Source of the DNA: Chitinibacter sp046530675
GTDB taxonomy: Bacteria; Pseudomonadota; Gammaproteobacteria; Burkholderiales; Chitinibacteraceae
DNA: 64,000 bases
NCBI RefSeq assembly: GCF_046530675.1
Contig: NZ_CP172558.1
Coordinates: 2,728,001 to 2,792,000 of the forward strand
Reading direction: 5' to 3'
The position numbers and the translations under genes were made by a program. Below are positions 8,529 through 17,193 of the stretch, piece by piece. The notes below the pieces were generated by a model. That model was not told where the DNA came from. It worked only from the letters and a program-made list of their open reading frames with translations, and searched no databases. Numbering within the stretch: position 1 is the first letter of the stretch; each line of letters starts with the position of its first letter.

Positions 8529-9176
8529 CTAGCCAGGTTCAGCCGCCGGGCATTGCAAGCCGGCGACCAGAAAAGGCAATAACATGTCTGCTACATATTG
8601 CGGATCGCGGGCATTGACTACGGTTTGTGCGGTAAACAGCCGCAAAACCTGATTGCCGGCAAAGGCATTGAAAATGACGCTAGTCATAAAATGAAAACGC
8701 CAGGCGACTTCCCTGGCAGACAAGTGAGGCAAGGCGCGCTCCAGCGCCGCTTGATAACGGCGGCTAAGCTCGCCATAGCGTTGTGGAATTTGTTCTTTCA
8801 GAATCAGATTAGGTTCGATATAACTGCGGGCCAGCAATTTCACAAAAGCCAAACCGCCGTATTCGGGATGACGGCTCAGCTCAAGCGCCGCAGCCAGAAA
8901 GGCCTGAACAACAGATTCGACTGGGTCGTCATCGGCATTGGCCAGCTCGTCCAGTTTGCTGAGTGAGAGCCGGACAAAAGGCTCGGCGCGACGTTCAAAT
9001 ACTTCTTGAAATAGCCCGTCCTTGGAACCAAAGTAGTAATTGACTGCGGCAATATTGACCTGGGCAATGGCGGTAATTTGTCGCATTGAAGTGCCATTGA
9101 AACCGTGTTCGGTAAACAGCTGTTCAGCTGCATTCAGAATCCGGGTTGATGCGTCGATACTTTTAGCGGTTTCCAT
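8529..9176 (-). CDS. TetR-family regulator, PsrA-like
   Basis: This 215-residue protein has a TetR helix-turn-helix at about residues 10-60 (ILNAAEQLFTEHGFNGTSMR, then VNIAAVNYYFGSKDGLF) and a ligand-binding C-terminal domain resembling the PsrA/FadR group. Those regulators bind DNA until displaced by long-chain fatty acids or their CoA esters. It heads the beta-oxidation operon and lies 6 bp before fadE. An AAAC-N4-GTTT palindrome at 9233-9244, the form PsrA proteins recognise, lies about 60 bp upstream of its start, which suggests autoregulation and control of the whole operon. AGGGGG precedes the ATG at 9176. Confidence 0.85.
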   Translation of the reverse strand: METAKSIDASTRILNAAEQLFTEHGFNGTSMRQITAIAQVNIAAVNYYFGSKDGLFQEVFERRAEPFVRLSLSKLDELANADDDPVESVVQAFLAAALELSRHPEYGGLAFVKLLARSYIEPNLILKEQIPQRYGELSRRYQAALERALPHLSAREVAWRFHFMTSVIFNAFAGNQVLRLFTAQTVVNARDPQYVADMLLPFLVAGLQCPAAEPG

Positions 9177-9232
9177 ATTGCCCCCTGTAGCAATATTTCG
9201 TCTCAGAAGCTAAATCATTCGCAACAACTTCT

Positions 9233-9244
9233 AAACAACTGTTT
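9233..9244. promoter_or_regulatory. Putative PsrA-type operator
   Basis: AAACAACTGTTT is a perfect AAAC-N4-GTTT dyad, flanked by T and T/A to extend the symmetry. It lies between the regulator gene and the divergent DUF4124 gene, in the position expected for control of the fatty-acid operon. Binding is inferred from the known PsrA consensus and was not tested. Confidence 0.5.
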
Positions 9245-9322
9245 TAAACCTAATTCCTGTCTGTAAGTAAGTCAAGCAACATCGGTCAGCCATCGAGGCT
9301 CAGATCATACGAGGTGATCACC

Positions 9323-9751
9323 ATGAAATCATTAGTGCTTTTGCTGCTGATGTGCAGCGTCAACCTCTATGCCGGCCAGGTGTATAAGTGTAAAGACAAG
9401 GCAGGAAAAACCCTCTATCAAGATACCCCCTGCACGACGGGTACTCAGCAAATCCTGACCAATCTACCGAGCAACAGCATCAAAGGACCTGCCATCGCCC
9501 CCAAAGCCTCCGCGAGCTTTGAAACCGCACCGGCCTCTCCGGCACGCACCGATGTCGCGATCAGCCCCGCGCCTTACAAGGTCGACCCTAACCTGCCCGC
9601 GACTGAAAATTGCAGTATGGACAACCCCAATCGCGACCCCGAATTTTGCCGACCTTCCAATCTCGACAATGTGTATGGTGACCCGAATCGGGACAGGCGT
9701 CCTAACCTGCTGCCTCGGCCACAACCACTGCCGGTGCGGCCAAAACGCTGA
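9323..9751 (+). CDS. DUF4124-domain secreted protein
   Basis: This protein of 142 residues has a signal peptide (MKSLVLLLLMCSVNLYAG) followed directly by a DUF4124 motif (QVYKCKDKAGKTLYQDTPC, residues about 19-40), a short domain common in periplasmic proteins of proteobacteria whose function is unknown. The rest is proline-rich and low in complexity, with repeated PNRDP-type pieces (NPNRDPEFC, DPNRDRRP). The ATG at 9323 is preferred over the GTG at 9314, because GAGGTG at 9311-9316 is then correctly spaced as the ribosome site. It stands alone between the divergent regulator and lolC. Confidence 0.75.
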   Translation: MKSLVLLLLMCSVNLYAGQVYKCKDKAGKTLYQDTPCTTGTQQILTNLPSNSIKGPAIAPKASASFETAPASPARTDVAISPAPYKVDPNLPATENCSMDNPNRDPEFCRPSNLDNVYGDPNRDRRPNLLPRPQPLPVRPKR

Positions 9752-9808
9752 AATCTGCTCTCGACATCACTGTGCTAAACTGCCGTCACTCTGACTTTCG
9801 GCGATTTT

Positions 9809-11044
9809 ATGTACGAATTACTCATAGGTTTGCGTTATACCCGCGCCAAGCGACGGAACAGCTTTATTTCGTTTATTTCGCTGGTTTCGATGGTCGGCAT
9901 TGCACTGGGCGTTGCTGCGTTGATTATTGTGCTGTCTGTCATGAACGGCTTTCAGGAAGAAGTCCGCAACCGCATCCTTGCGATGGCGTCGCATATCACG
10001 ATTTCCAGCCCGAGCAACAACCTTGATCACTGGCAACAAGCAGCGCAAACCGCAGCACAGAATCCGCACGTTACAGGCGTAGCACCGTACGTGCTGGGTC
10101 AGGGTCTGTTTACCAATGGCAGCCAGGTCAAAGGCGTACTGGTTCGCGGCATCGAACCGCAGCAAGAACCCAAGGTCAGCGAAATCACCGACAAAATGCT
10201 GGTCGGCTCGGCCAGTACGCTCAAAGCGGGCGATTTTTCAGTAATTCTGGGCTGGAATCTGGCTCAGGAACTGGGTGTCATGGTCGGCGATAGGGTCACG
10301 CTGATTACGCCGCAGGGGCAAGTCACGCCGGCCGGGCTGATTCCGCGTTTGCGCCAGTTGACCGTCGTCGGAATTTTCAAAGCGGATTACTACCCTTATG
10401 ACGCTAATCTGGCGCTGCTTCATATCAGCGATGCGCAAAAGCTTTATCGCACAGGGCAAGGCATCAGCGGCGTTCGCATCAAACTCGACGATCTGTTTCA
10501 GGCCAGAATGGTCGCGCGTGAAATCAATCGCAGCCTGCCCGATTTGCTGGTTGCCGACTGGAGTCAGGAAAACCCGACTTATTTCCGCGCCGTCGAAATC
10601 GAAAAACGCATGATGTTTATCATCCTGACGCTGATCGTGGCCGTTGCCGCTTTCAATTTAGTCTCAACGCTGGTGATGGTCGTGACCGACAAGCAATCCG
10701 ATATTGCCATTTTGCGCACGCTGGGTGCTTCGCCGACGTCGATTATGAAAATTTTTCTGGTTCAGGGCGCGATGTCAGGCGTGATCGGCACCGCGAGTGG
10801 GGTTCTTGGCGGCGTACTGGTCGCACTCAATATTGGCACCATTGTACCGTTCATCGAACGCGTGATCGGCAGCCAGATTTTGTCAGCCGACGTGTATCTG
10901 ATCAGCGAATTGCCGAGTCGGGTCATCCCTGCCGATGTCATCAGCATCGGGCTAATTTCCTTATTACTGGCCTTGCTGGCCACACTGTACCCAAGCTGGC
11001 GCGCGTCAAGGGTCAATCCGGCCGAGGCGCTGCGCTATGAATAA
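9809..11044 (+). CDS. lolC: Lipoprotein-releasing ABC permease LolC/LolE
   Basis: This is the transmembrane subunit of the LolCDE complex, which extracts mature lipoproteins from the inner membrane and passes them to LolA. It has 411 residues with one N-terminal membrane helix (about residues 20-50), a large periplasmic MacB-like domain (about 50-260) and three C-terminal helices (about 265-400). The N-terminal YELLIGLRYTRAKRRNSFIS and C-terminal LYPSWRASRVNPAEALRYE are hallmarks of the family. Only one permease gene is present beside lolD, so either LolC/E is a homodimer-forming single protein here or a second gene lies elsewhere. It overlaps lolD by 8 bp. Confidence 0.92.
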   Translation: MYELLIGLRYTRAKRRNSFISFISLVSMVGIALGVAALIIVLSVMNGFQEEVRNRILAMASHITISSPSNNLDHWQQAAQTAAQNPHVTGVAPYVLGQGLFTNGSQVKGVLVRGIEPQQEPKVSEITDKMLVGSASTLKAGDFSVILGWNLAQELGVMVGDRVTLITPQGQVTPAGLIPRLRQLTVVGIFKADYYPYDANLALLHISDAQKLYRTGQGISGVRIKLDDLFQARMVAREINRSLPDLLVADWSQENPTYFRAVEIEKRMMFIILTLIVAVAAFNLVSTLVMVVTDKQSDIAILRTLGASPTSIMKIFLVQGAMSGVIGTASGVLGGVLVALNIGTIVPFIERVIGSQILSADVYLISELPSRVIPADVISIGLISLLLALLATLYPSWRASRVNPAEALRYE

Positions 11045-11738
11045 CGAGCTATCCATGACTGCACCCCAACTCATTTTATCCGCCAGTAATTTGTGCAAAA
11101 GTTATCAGAGCGGCAAAGTCAGCACGCCCGTTTTGCATGAGGTGCAATTTTCGCTCGCACGCGGCGAAATGGTCGCGCTGGTCGGCGCATCCGGTTCGGG
11201 AAAATCAACCTTGCTGCATTGCCTAGGCACACTGGATCAGCCGAGCAGTGGCGAAGTCACGCTGATGGGTAAAAATCCATTCGCGCTCAGCGAAAATGAG
11301 CGTGGACAGTTGCGCAATCGTCATCTGGGCTTCGTATATCAGTTTCATCATTTACTGCCAGAATTCACCGCAGCCGAAAATGTGGCGATGCCACTGCTGA
11401 TTCGTCGCATGGGTAAAGCGGCGGCATTGGCTCAGGCCGAACAAATGCTCGAACGGGTCGGTCTGGGGCATAGAGCATTGCATAAACCGGGCGAATTATC
11501 CGGCGGCGAGCGCCAACGCGCTGCGATTGCCCGGGCGCTGGTCACCCAGCCTGATTGTGTGCTGGCTGATGAGCCGACCGGCAATCTGGATCACGCTAAT
11601 GCGATTGCGGTATTTGAGCTAATGATCGAACTGGCGCGCGATCTGGGTACCGGATTTGTTGTTGTCACGCACGACGCCAGTCTGGCAGAGCGCTGCCAGC
11701 GGGTGATGCATATGGTCGACGGGCAATTGCTACCCTAA
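11037..11738 (+). CDS. lolD: Lipoprotein-releasing ABC ATPase LolD
   Basis: LolD is the ATPase that powers lipoprotein release by LolCDE. At 233 residues it has the family's usual length. It shows Walker A (GASGSGKSTLLH), Q-loop region (GFVYQFHHLLPEFTAAENV, typical of LolD), signature LSGGERQR, Walker B (VLADEPTGNLD) and the switch His (VVTHD). It starts inside the end of lolC, so translation is coupled. An in-frame ATG five codons downstream (11055) is an alternative start. Its stop codon TAA forms the left edge of a 55-bp palindrome shared with the convergent methylase gene. Confidence 0.95.
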   Translation: MNNELSMTAPQLILSASNLCKSYQSGKVSTPVLHEVQFSLARGEMVALVGASGSGKSTLLHCLGTLDQPSSGEVTLMGKNPFALSENERGQLRNRHLGFVYQFHHLLPEFTAAENVAMPLLIRRMGKAAALAQAEQMLERVGLGHRALHKPGELSGGERQRAAIARALVTQPDCVLADEPTGNLDHANAIAVFELMIELARDLGTGFVVVTHDASLAERCQRVMHMVDGQLLP

Positions 11739-11791
11739 AGGGTATATCGCTGCAGGTCATGAAAATATTAGTCTGCAGCAATATACCCTTT
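11737..11791. repeat. 55-bp palindrome between convergent lolD and RNA methylase genes
   Basis: AAAGGGTATAT and its complement ATATACCCTTT bound a palindrome with inner CTGCAG boxes on both arms. The stop codons TAA of lolD and of the convergent methylase gene lie in its two ends. It may act as a bidirectional transcription stop. Related copies are at 35301-35350, 41796-41845, 47021-47070 and 61041-61099. Confidence 0.7.
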
Positions 11792-12578
11792 AGCGATTCT
11801 GCCGCATCGCTTCATAAAGACAAATCGCACTGGCGTGGCCGACATTCAGTGACTCAATGCCGGCTTGCATTGGTATCAGAATTTTGATTTGCGCCAGTGC
11901 GGCCATTTCAGGCGAAATACCCTGCCCTTCCGACCCCATCACAAAAGCCAGATCGCCGCGCAAATCACAGTCATATAGATCCCGTGCATTGCTATCCAGT
12001 AAAGTCGCGGCAATTTTGCCGCGAAACTGGCGCGCCAGTTGTGGCAGATCGGCGTTTTCAATGCAAGGCAAAACCATTTGTGCGCCCATGCCGGCGCGCA
12101 GTACTTTGGGCGACCAGATATCGGAGCAGGCACTGGACAACCAGACTTGCTGAACTCCCGCAGCATAAGCTGTGCGCAAGATCGCGCCGACATTGCCAGG
12201 ATCTTGCACGCCGTCAAGCAGTAAACAAAATCCGCTTTGCTGCGCACTGGGGACATCGGGAACTTTGACCAGAGCCAGAATTCCGCTGGCACTGGGCATG
12301 TCGCTGATCGATTCAAATAAGGCATCACTCAGTTGCCAACGTTTGCACTGTTGCAACTCAAGTCGCTGCAATAACCGGGTAATCTCGATTTTGAATTGCC
12401 CCGCAACGCTGACCAGCACCGTGTCGACTGCATGTCCGGCATCGAGCCAGGCGGCGAGCAAATGAACGCCATCGAGCAGCATCAGGCCAGTTTTGGCGCG
12501 CTCGCGTCTCGATTGTGCCAGCTTGTGCGCCAGCTTGTAGTGCGCGTTTTGATTTGAAGTAATGAGTTCCATAGTCAT
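11790..12578 (-). CDS. SpoU/TrmH-family RNA 2'-O-methyltransferase
   Basis: This SAM-dependent SPOUT methylase of 262 residues modifies a ribose in rRNA or tRNA; the target nucleotide cannot be read from the sequence. It has an N-terminal substrate-binding region (about residues 1-95) and the SpoU catalytic fold with its three motifs: LLDGVQDPGNVGAILRTA, FVMGSEGQGIS and IPMQAGIESLNVGHASAI. The start overlaps the stop of the HDOD gene by one base (TGATG), showing translational coupling. It converges on lolD, and its stop lies in the shared palindrome. It resembles RlmB/TsnR-like proteins but I do not assign a symbol. Confidence 0.88.
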   Translation of the reverse strand: MTMELITSNQNAHYKLAHKLAQSRRERAKTGLMLLDGVHLLAAWLDAGHAVDTVLVSVAGQFKIEITRLLQRLELQQCKRWQLSDALFESISDMPSASGILALVKVPDVPSAQQSGFCLLLDGVQDPGNVGAILRTAYAAGVQQVWLSSACSDIWSPKVLRAGMGAQMVLPCIENADLPQLARQFRGKIAATLLDSNARDLYDCDLRGDLAFVMGSEGQGISPEMAALAQIKILIPMQAGIESLNVGHASAICLYEAMRQNR

Positions 12579-14008
12579 CAGGCCGCGGTAGATCGGCGTG
12601 CATTATGCGCCAAAGCGCGGCTGACCATGGTGCTGATTTGCTTGAAATATTGGTACTGATGCTCGCTCACCTGATCTTGCGGCCCCGGATCGGCATACAA
12701 CAAGCCCACCGGCTTGTCGGCAACAAAAATCGACATGGAGCAAAAACTCTTTGCATCCAGTTGCGACTTAAATTCAATAGGGAGTATGGGCTGATACTGC
12801 TGATAATTCGTCGTGTTCAGCCATATACTGCTCTGTTTTTGCAATAGGCGGGTGAATAGGTGCATCTCGTCAAGCGATAACACCAACTGCCGCAGACCTT
12901 CCATACCCTGCCCTTGCACATAGCGAAAACGCAAAGCATTTTCCCCGGCCATAAACAGCGCAAAAACAATGCGCTGCATTCCCAGGCCATCAGCCATCGC
13001 ACGAATGGCCAGCGACATCACCTGATTGGTCGGCGCGCCTTGAACACCGGCCTGATGCAAGGCTTTCATCCGTTCGAGCAAAAGATCTTTTTCAATTTTG
13101 ACTGGCTTATATGTGTGAGATGGTTCTTCGACAGGAAGTGGCGCTGGCTTGATTGCTTCCTGACTAAGCTGCTGAGCAGGTGCTTGGCGTTTCACGACGG
13201 ATACTGGCCATTCACCTGGCTGCATCACCAGCCAACGCGCGGCACTGAAGAAGCTTGTTTTTCCAGTCATTTCTCGTGTTTGTGCCAGCAAAATCCGAAC
13301 GACAGTCTGCCAGATATCGCCGTTTTCTTTACCTAACAGCAGCGCAATCGTTTGCAGATTCGTCTGCACTTGCGGCAACCACCAGCCTTTTTCAAGGCAA
13401 TCCATTACCGAAAATAGGGCTTTCTGCAGCGCGTACCGCGGCGTTGGTTCGGGCATGGGTCCCAGCAACTCGACAATGGCGGTGGGAAATTGCCATGCGG
13501 TTAGCAAGGACACCAGATCAGTCTCACTGACAGAAGGCGTGATCAGTGGCAATATATTTTTCAATGCCCGCAGCAAGCCGGCAATCTGCACGGCATCGAC
13601 TTTGCTGTCATAACGCTGGATTGCAAAGTCTTTGCTGATCCGTCGCATTACACGCGCATTGAATACCCAACGCAGCAAAGACGCATATTCTTGCTGTTGC
13701 TCAGGCAACATCAGACTTTCTACCGTTGTATGGCGCGCAAAGCGATGCAAAAATGGTTCTACGCCCAGTAGCAAAATCGCACTTTCAACTGCAGAAATAT
13801 CAGCAGCCAGTGGCGTCCTGGCGCGATGATTGACGATGCGCAGTACTTGCGCAGTAAACAGCGGGTCTTGCAAGACAACATCAGCAATTTCACTCGGCTT
13901 AATCCGATTCATCCGCTTGAGCATCGCAATGATGAGATTGCGGGACGACTGTAAAATCGGTAAAGGTTGACTCAACTCGTGCTGTTGCTGATGGGTTATA
14001 TCCGCCAT
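12578..14008 (-). CDS. HDOD-domain protein with C-terminal GAF-like region
   Basis: This 476-residue protein begins with an HDOD domain (about residues 15-210; PLFTAQVLRIVNHRARTPLA and SAVESAILLLGVEPFL are typical), a fold related to HD phosphohydrolases but usually without catalytic residues and found in signalling proteins. A linker of about 60 residues rich in P, Q and K follows, then a region near 310-470 that reads like a GAF sensor domain (AIRAMADGLGMQRIVFALFM ... GLLYADPG). Its role is unknown. It overlaps the preceding methyltransferase gene by 13 bp and the following RNA methylase by 1 bp, so the three are probably co-translated. Confidence 0.75.
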   Translation of the reverse strand: MADITHQQQHELSQPLPILQSSRNLIIAMLKRMNRIKPSEIADVVLQDPLFTAQVLRIVNHRARTPLAADISAVESAILLLGVEPFLHRFARHTTVESLMLPEQQQEYASLLRWVFNARVMRRISKDFAIQRYDSKVDAVQIAGLLRALKNILPLITPSVSETDLVSLLTAWQFPTAIVELLGPMPEPTPRYALQKALFSVMDCLEKGWWLPQVQTNLQTIALLLGKENGDIWQTVVRILLAQTREMTGKTSFFSAARWLVMQPGEWPVSVVKRQAPAQQLSQEAIKPAPLPVEEPSHTYKPVKIEKDLLLERMKALHQAGVQGAPTNQVMSLAIRAMADGLGMQRIVFALFMAGENALRFRYVQGQGMEGLRQLVLSLDEMHLFTRLLQKQSSIWLNTTNYQQYQPILPIEFKSQLDAKSFCSMSIFVADKPVGLLYADPGPQDQVSEHQYQYFKQISTMVSRALAHNARRSTAA

Positions 14009-14721
14009 ATCAGTAACGTCCCATTTTTCCAGTCATGAAGTGGCAGAATTTCGTCCGGCTCTCGTTCGGTGATGTCAAAACTATTACTGATCAGATAAGT
14101 GCCGGGGCGCATCTCTTGACTGGCCTTGTGCCATAGTTCACTCATCGCAGCCGGAGATAAGTAAGCGTAAATATAATCATATGCGGCAAAATTCAGGCTG
14201 TGATAATCGCCTCTCAACCAGTTAATTTGCCGGGCTAAAGTCATCCGCCCCCATAGCCAGGGAAACCATGCCAATTCAATGCCCGACAATTGCAAATCCG
14301 GACGTTCTTGCTGCAGATAACGCAGGACTGTTCCAGTGCCGGCACCGATATCCAGCACTTTGGCCTGAAAGGGTAATTTTTCACGCAGCATAAGCAATGT
14401 TTCACGCTCAGTGAGAAACAAAGGGACGCGAGACTTGGCAATAGCGCCAAAGATCATCCAGCTCACTAGAAAAGCGGCCAGATAGATATAACTCGGTAAC
14501 GCCAGCTGTTGGGCAAAAACGATCAGCGGTAAAAACACCAGATGTATACCAAGCCACCACGATTCGGCATGAAAAAATCGAGCCAAGGTCGCTGACACAC
14601 TAACTGCAAGCAACAAACAGAGCCATGAGGGAAAATTAATGATTTGCAGCAGCACAAAAGCCATCATTGCGATGGCTTGAATAAGCAAGAAGCGCAGCCA
14701 CGGTTTGGCCTTCAATGACAT
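13996..14721 (-). CDS. Membrane-anchored class I SAM methyltransferase
   Basis: This protein of 241 residues has three to four hydrophobic segments in its first 95 residues (for example FLLIQAIAMMAFVLLQII) followed by a Rossmann methyltransferase domain. Motif I is VLDIGAGTGTVLRYL (about residues 117-131), with a GIELAWFPWLWG segment as motif II and DYIYAYLSP after it. The catalytic domain should face the cytoplasm. The substrate is unknown. Genes of this type are annotated only as class I methyltransferases. It begins 10 bp after the motB stop codon and overlaps the HDOD gene by 13 bp, so it may be read from the motAB promoter. Confidence 0.75.
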   Translation of the reverse strand: MSLKAKPWLRFLLIQAIAMMAFVLLQIINFPSWLCLLLAVSVSATLARFFHAESWWLGIHLVFLPLIVFAQQLALPSYIYLAAFLVSWMIFGAIAKSRVPLFLTERETLLMLREKLPFQAKVLDIGAGTGTVLRYLQQERPDLQLSGIELAWFPWLWGRMTLARQINWLRGDYHSLNFAAYDYIYAYLSPAAMSELWHKASQEMRPGTYLISNSFDITEREPDEILPLHDWKNGTLLIWRI

Positions 14722-14730
14722 AGGCTGTAT

Positions 14731-15627
14731 TTACTGATTCGGAGCCGAGGCTGCTGTATCCGCCGGGGCTGGAATGTCTTGTCCAGCCTGATCACGAATA
14801 TCTTTTTCTGCATCTTTATTAAGCACAATGATGCTGATTCGGCGATTTATCGGGTTATAGATATTCTCTTTATCCAGCGGAATGACATCGCCAAAACCAT
14901 TGACGCGCAGTACTTTGTTAGACTCAATGCCGCCAAGCACCAGCTCACGCCGCGATGCATTGGCCCGCTCGGATGATAGCTCCCAATTGGTAAAACCCGC
15001 CGCACCACCAGCAAATTTACTACTATCGGTGTGACCCGATAGGGAGACCGCATTGGGTACTTCGTTTAATAACTCGGCAATTTCCTGCAAAATCCCGCGA
15101 GCAAAATCTTCCAGTTCCGAGCTGCCTGATTTGAACATTGGACGATTCTGTTCGTCGACAATTTGAATCCGCAACCCTTCGGAGACCATATCAAGCTTGA
15201 GCTGGTTCTTATATTTTGCCAAGGCAGAATTCTGTTTGATCTTGTTATCCATCAGTGCTTCGAATTTTTGTTTCAGCTCTGAGAGACGCTTTTTATCCTT
15301 GGCAATTTCCGAAATGGTAGGTGGCGCACCTTTTTGCACCTGCCCCTGCTCTTTGGTCAGGTCTGTACCGCCGCCTTGAATGATGGACTCCGACTCCGCG
15401 GCCCCCTGCCCCCCCGTACTAGCAACTTGCAAGGGATTGGAAAAATAATCGGCAATCCCTTTTAGATTACCTTTTGAGACAGAACCTAAAATCCACATCA
15501 GCAAGAAAAACGCCATCATTGCCGTCACAAAATCGGCATATGCAATTTTCCAAGCCCCGCCATGATGGCCATGACCACCTTTTTTGATGCGTTTTACAAC
15601 TATCGGACGTTGGGAGTCATCACTCAT
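14731..15627 (-). CDS. motB: Flagellar motor stator protein MotB
   Basis: MotB anchors the stator to peptidoglycan and shares the proton channel with MotA. The 298-residue sequence shows the single membrane helix with the proton-binding residue Asp32 (WKIAYADFVTAMMAFFLLMW), a plug/linker region and an OmpA-like peptidoglycan-binding domain (about residues 150-265; ISLSGHTDSS reads SLSGHTDSSKF here, with RANASRRELV). The C-terminal tail is acidic and rich in Ala/Pro. It lies 31 bp after motA. It tells us the organism is flagellated. Confidence 0.95.
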   Translation of the reverse strand: MSDDSQRPIVVKRIKKGGHGHHGGAWKIAYADFVTAMMAFFLLMWILGSVSKGNLKGIADYFSNPLQVASTGGQGAAESESIIQGGGTDLTKEQGQVQKGAPPTISEIAKDKKRLSELKQKFEALMDNKIKQNSALAKYKNQLKLDMVSEGLRIQIVDEQNRPMFKSGSSELEDFARGILQEIAELLNEVPNAVSLSGHTDSSKFAGGAAGFTNWELSSERANASRRELVLGGIESNKVLRVNGFGDVIPLDKENIYNPINRRISIIVLNKDAEKDIRDQAGQDIPAPADTAASAPNQ

Positions 15628-15658
15628 GGCGCAATCCGCTCACTTTGGTAGGCAAGTA

Positions 15659-16519
15659 TCACTTGCCTTTGGCATTTTTAACGTATTCTTCCAATTCGAG
15701 GAAGCTAGGCCGTTCGGTTGAGAACAGGGCTTTCCGGCCAAATTCAATCGCGACTTGTGGTGCATAACCATTCAGGCTAGCCAGCAGAGTGACTTTGATT
15801 GTGACAAAAACCTGGTGCGTTTCTGCATTTTTAATTTCCAGCCCTTGCGCAAGAGGGCCAAAGAAACCATACGCTAACCAGATCCCCATAAAAGTACCTA
15901 CCAATGCAGCACCAATCAATTTACCTAATTCACCAGGTGGCAAATGCAAGGAACCCATGGTATGTACAACCCCCATAACGGCGGCAACAATACCAAATGC
16001 AGGTAAACCATCAGCCAGTTTTGCTAGCGCGGTGGCCGGGCCTTCGGCCTCATGATGATGGGTGTCAATTTCAACATCCATCAAATTTTCAATTTCAAAG
16101 GCGTTCAAATTACCGCCCACCATTAGCCGCAAATAATCACAGATAAATTCTGTCACATGGTGGTCGCCTGAAATTTTGGCATATTTATTAAAAATCGGGC
16201 TGTTTTCAGGCTCTTCAACATCGCCCTCAATTGACATCAAACCTTCCTTACGAACTTTGGCCAGAATTTCGAAAAGGCAGGCAAATAGATCCAGATAAAA
16301 GGGCTTGTTATAAGGGGAGTTTTTGAACACCAGAGGTAGAGCCTTCATGACGCTCTTTAATCCCTTACCACCTTGGGCGGCAATCATCCCGCCTAATGCA
16401 CCACCAAAAATAATGACCACTTCTGAGGGCTGCCACAACACGCCCAAATGACCACCATGCGCTGCATATGCCCCAAGGATACAGGCACACATAAAAACAT
16501 AGCCGATAATGACGAACAT
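15659..16519 (-). CDS. motA: Flagellar motor stator protein MotA
   Basis: MotA forms the ring of the proton-driven stator with MotB and interacts with the rotor through its cytoplasmic loop. The 286-residue protein has four membrane segments: an N-terminal pair (residues about 1-50, FVIIGYVFMCACILGAYAAH and VVIIFGGALGGMIAA) and a second pair (about 165-225, GIVAAVMGVVHTMG and AALVGTFMGIWLAYGFFGPL). The charged cytoplasmic loop lies between them. It is followed by motB. A weak sigma-28-like sequence lies just upstream at 16563-16539. Confidence 0.95.
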   Translation of the reverse strand: MFVIIGYVFMCACILGAYAAHGGHLGVLWQPSEVVIIFGGALGGMIAAQGGKGLKSVMKALPLVFKNSPYNKPFYLDLFACLFEILAKVRKEGLMSIEGDVEEPENSPIFNKYAKISGDHHVTEFICDYLRLMVGGNLNAFEIENLMDVEIDTHHHEAEGPATALAKLADGLPAFGIVAAVMGVVHTMGSLHLPPGELGKLIGAALVGTFMGIWLAYGFFGPLAQGLEIKNAETHQVFVTIKVTLLASLNGYAPQVAIEFGRKALFSTERPSFLELEEYVKNAKGK

Positions 16520-16538
16520 TAATCCGCGCCCTATTTGA

Positions 16539-16563
16539 TTATCAATGAATACATTATTGTTTA
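16539..16563 (-). promoter_or_regulatory. Possible sigma-28 (FliA) promoter for motAB
   Basis: The minus strand has TAAACAAT followed after nine bases by ATTGATAA, resembling the flagellar consensus TAAA ... GCCGATAA, but with a spacer two bases shorter than usual and no GCC. It is 20 bp before the motA ATG. Flagellar sigma control is expected for motAB but this match is weak. Confidence 0.25.
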
Positions 16564-16617
16564 GAAACTAGCGATTCATCTTAATGACAGAGAAATCGTT
16601 CAACAAGCGAAATCAAC

Positions 16618-17193
16618 TCAAAAGAGTGAAGTTTGCATTAAAGCAGCACGTACAGGTGCAAATGATCGACGATGGCACTCAGTGGCTCCCAGCGCTTTCA
16701 ATTGAGCAAGATGCAGAGCGGTTCCATAGCCTTTATGTTTTGCAAAACCGTATCCTGGATATTTTTGCTCCAATTCATCGGCCTCACTATCTTTTGCAAC
16801 CTTCGCCAGTACGGATGCTGCCGAAATTTGCAGAACGGTGGCGTCGCCTTTAATAATCGCACGAGCCGGGAGCGCAATGTCAGGAATTCGATTCCCGTCG
16901 ACCAACACCTCCGTTGGCGTCAGAGCCAAGTTACCAACTGCCCGCTTCATTGCCAGCATAGTCGCTTGCAGAATATTTAGCTCATCAATTTCTGCAACTG
17001 ACGCGCGGGCGACAGACCAACTTAATGCCTGCTCTTTTATGATCACGGCCAATTTGTCGCGTTGAGCTGCACTAAGTTTTTTAGAGTCAGTCAGGCCGGG
17101 ACATTGCCATCCGGAGGGCAAAATAACCGCCGCAGCAAAAACCGACCCAGCCAGAGGTCCGCGGCCGGCTTCATCAACACCACAAATTAGCAT
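16618..17193 (-). CDS. rnhB: Ribonuclease HII
   Basis: RNase HII removes ribonucleotides and RNA primers from RNA-DNA hybrids in the cytoplasm. The 191-residue protein has the family's active-site blocks: CGVDEAGRGPLAG at the N-terminus (Asp and Glu), VLVDGNRIP (Asp) and KDSEADELEQKYPGYGFAKH. The start overlaps the lpxB stop by 7 bp, as in the common lpxA-lpxB-rnhB gene order. It is the last gene of the long cell-envelope operon. Confidence 0.95.
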   Translation of the reverse strand: MLICGVDEAGRGPLAGSVFAAAVILPSGWQCPGLTDSKKLSAAQRDKLAVIIKEQALSWSVARASVAEIDELNILQATMLAMKRAVGNLALTPTEVLVDGNRIPDIALPARAIIKGDATVLQISAASVLAKVAKDSEADELEQKYPGYGFAKHKGYGTALHLAQLKALGATECHRRSFAPVRAALMQTSLF

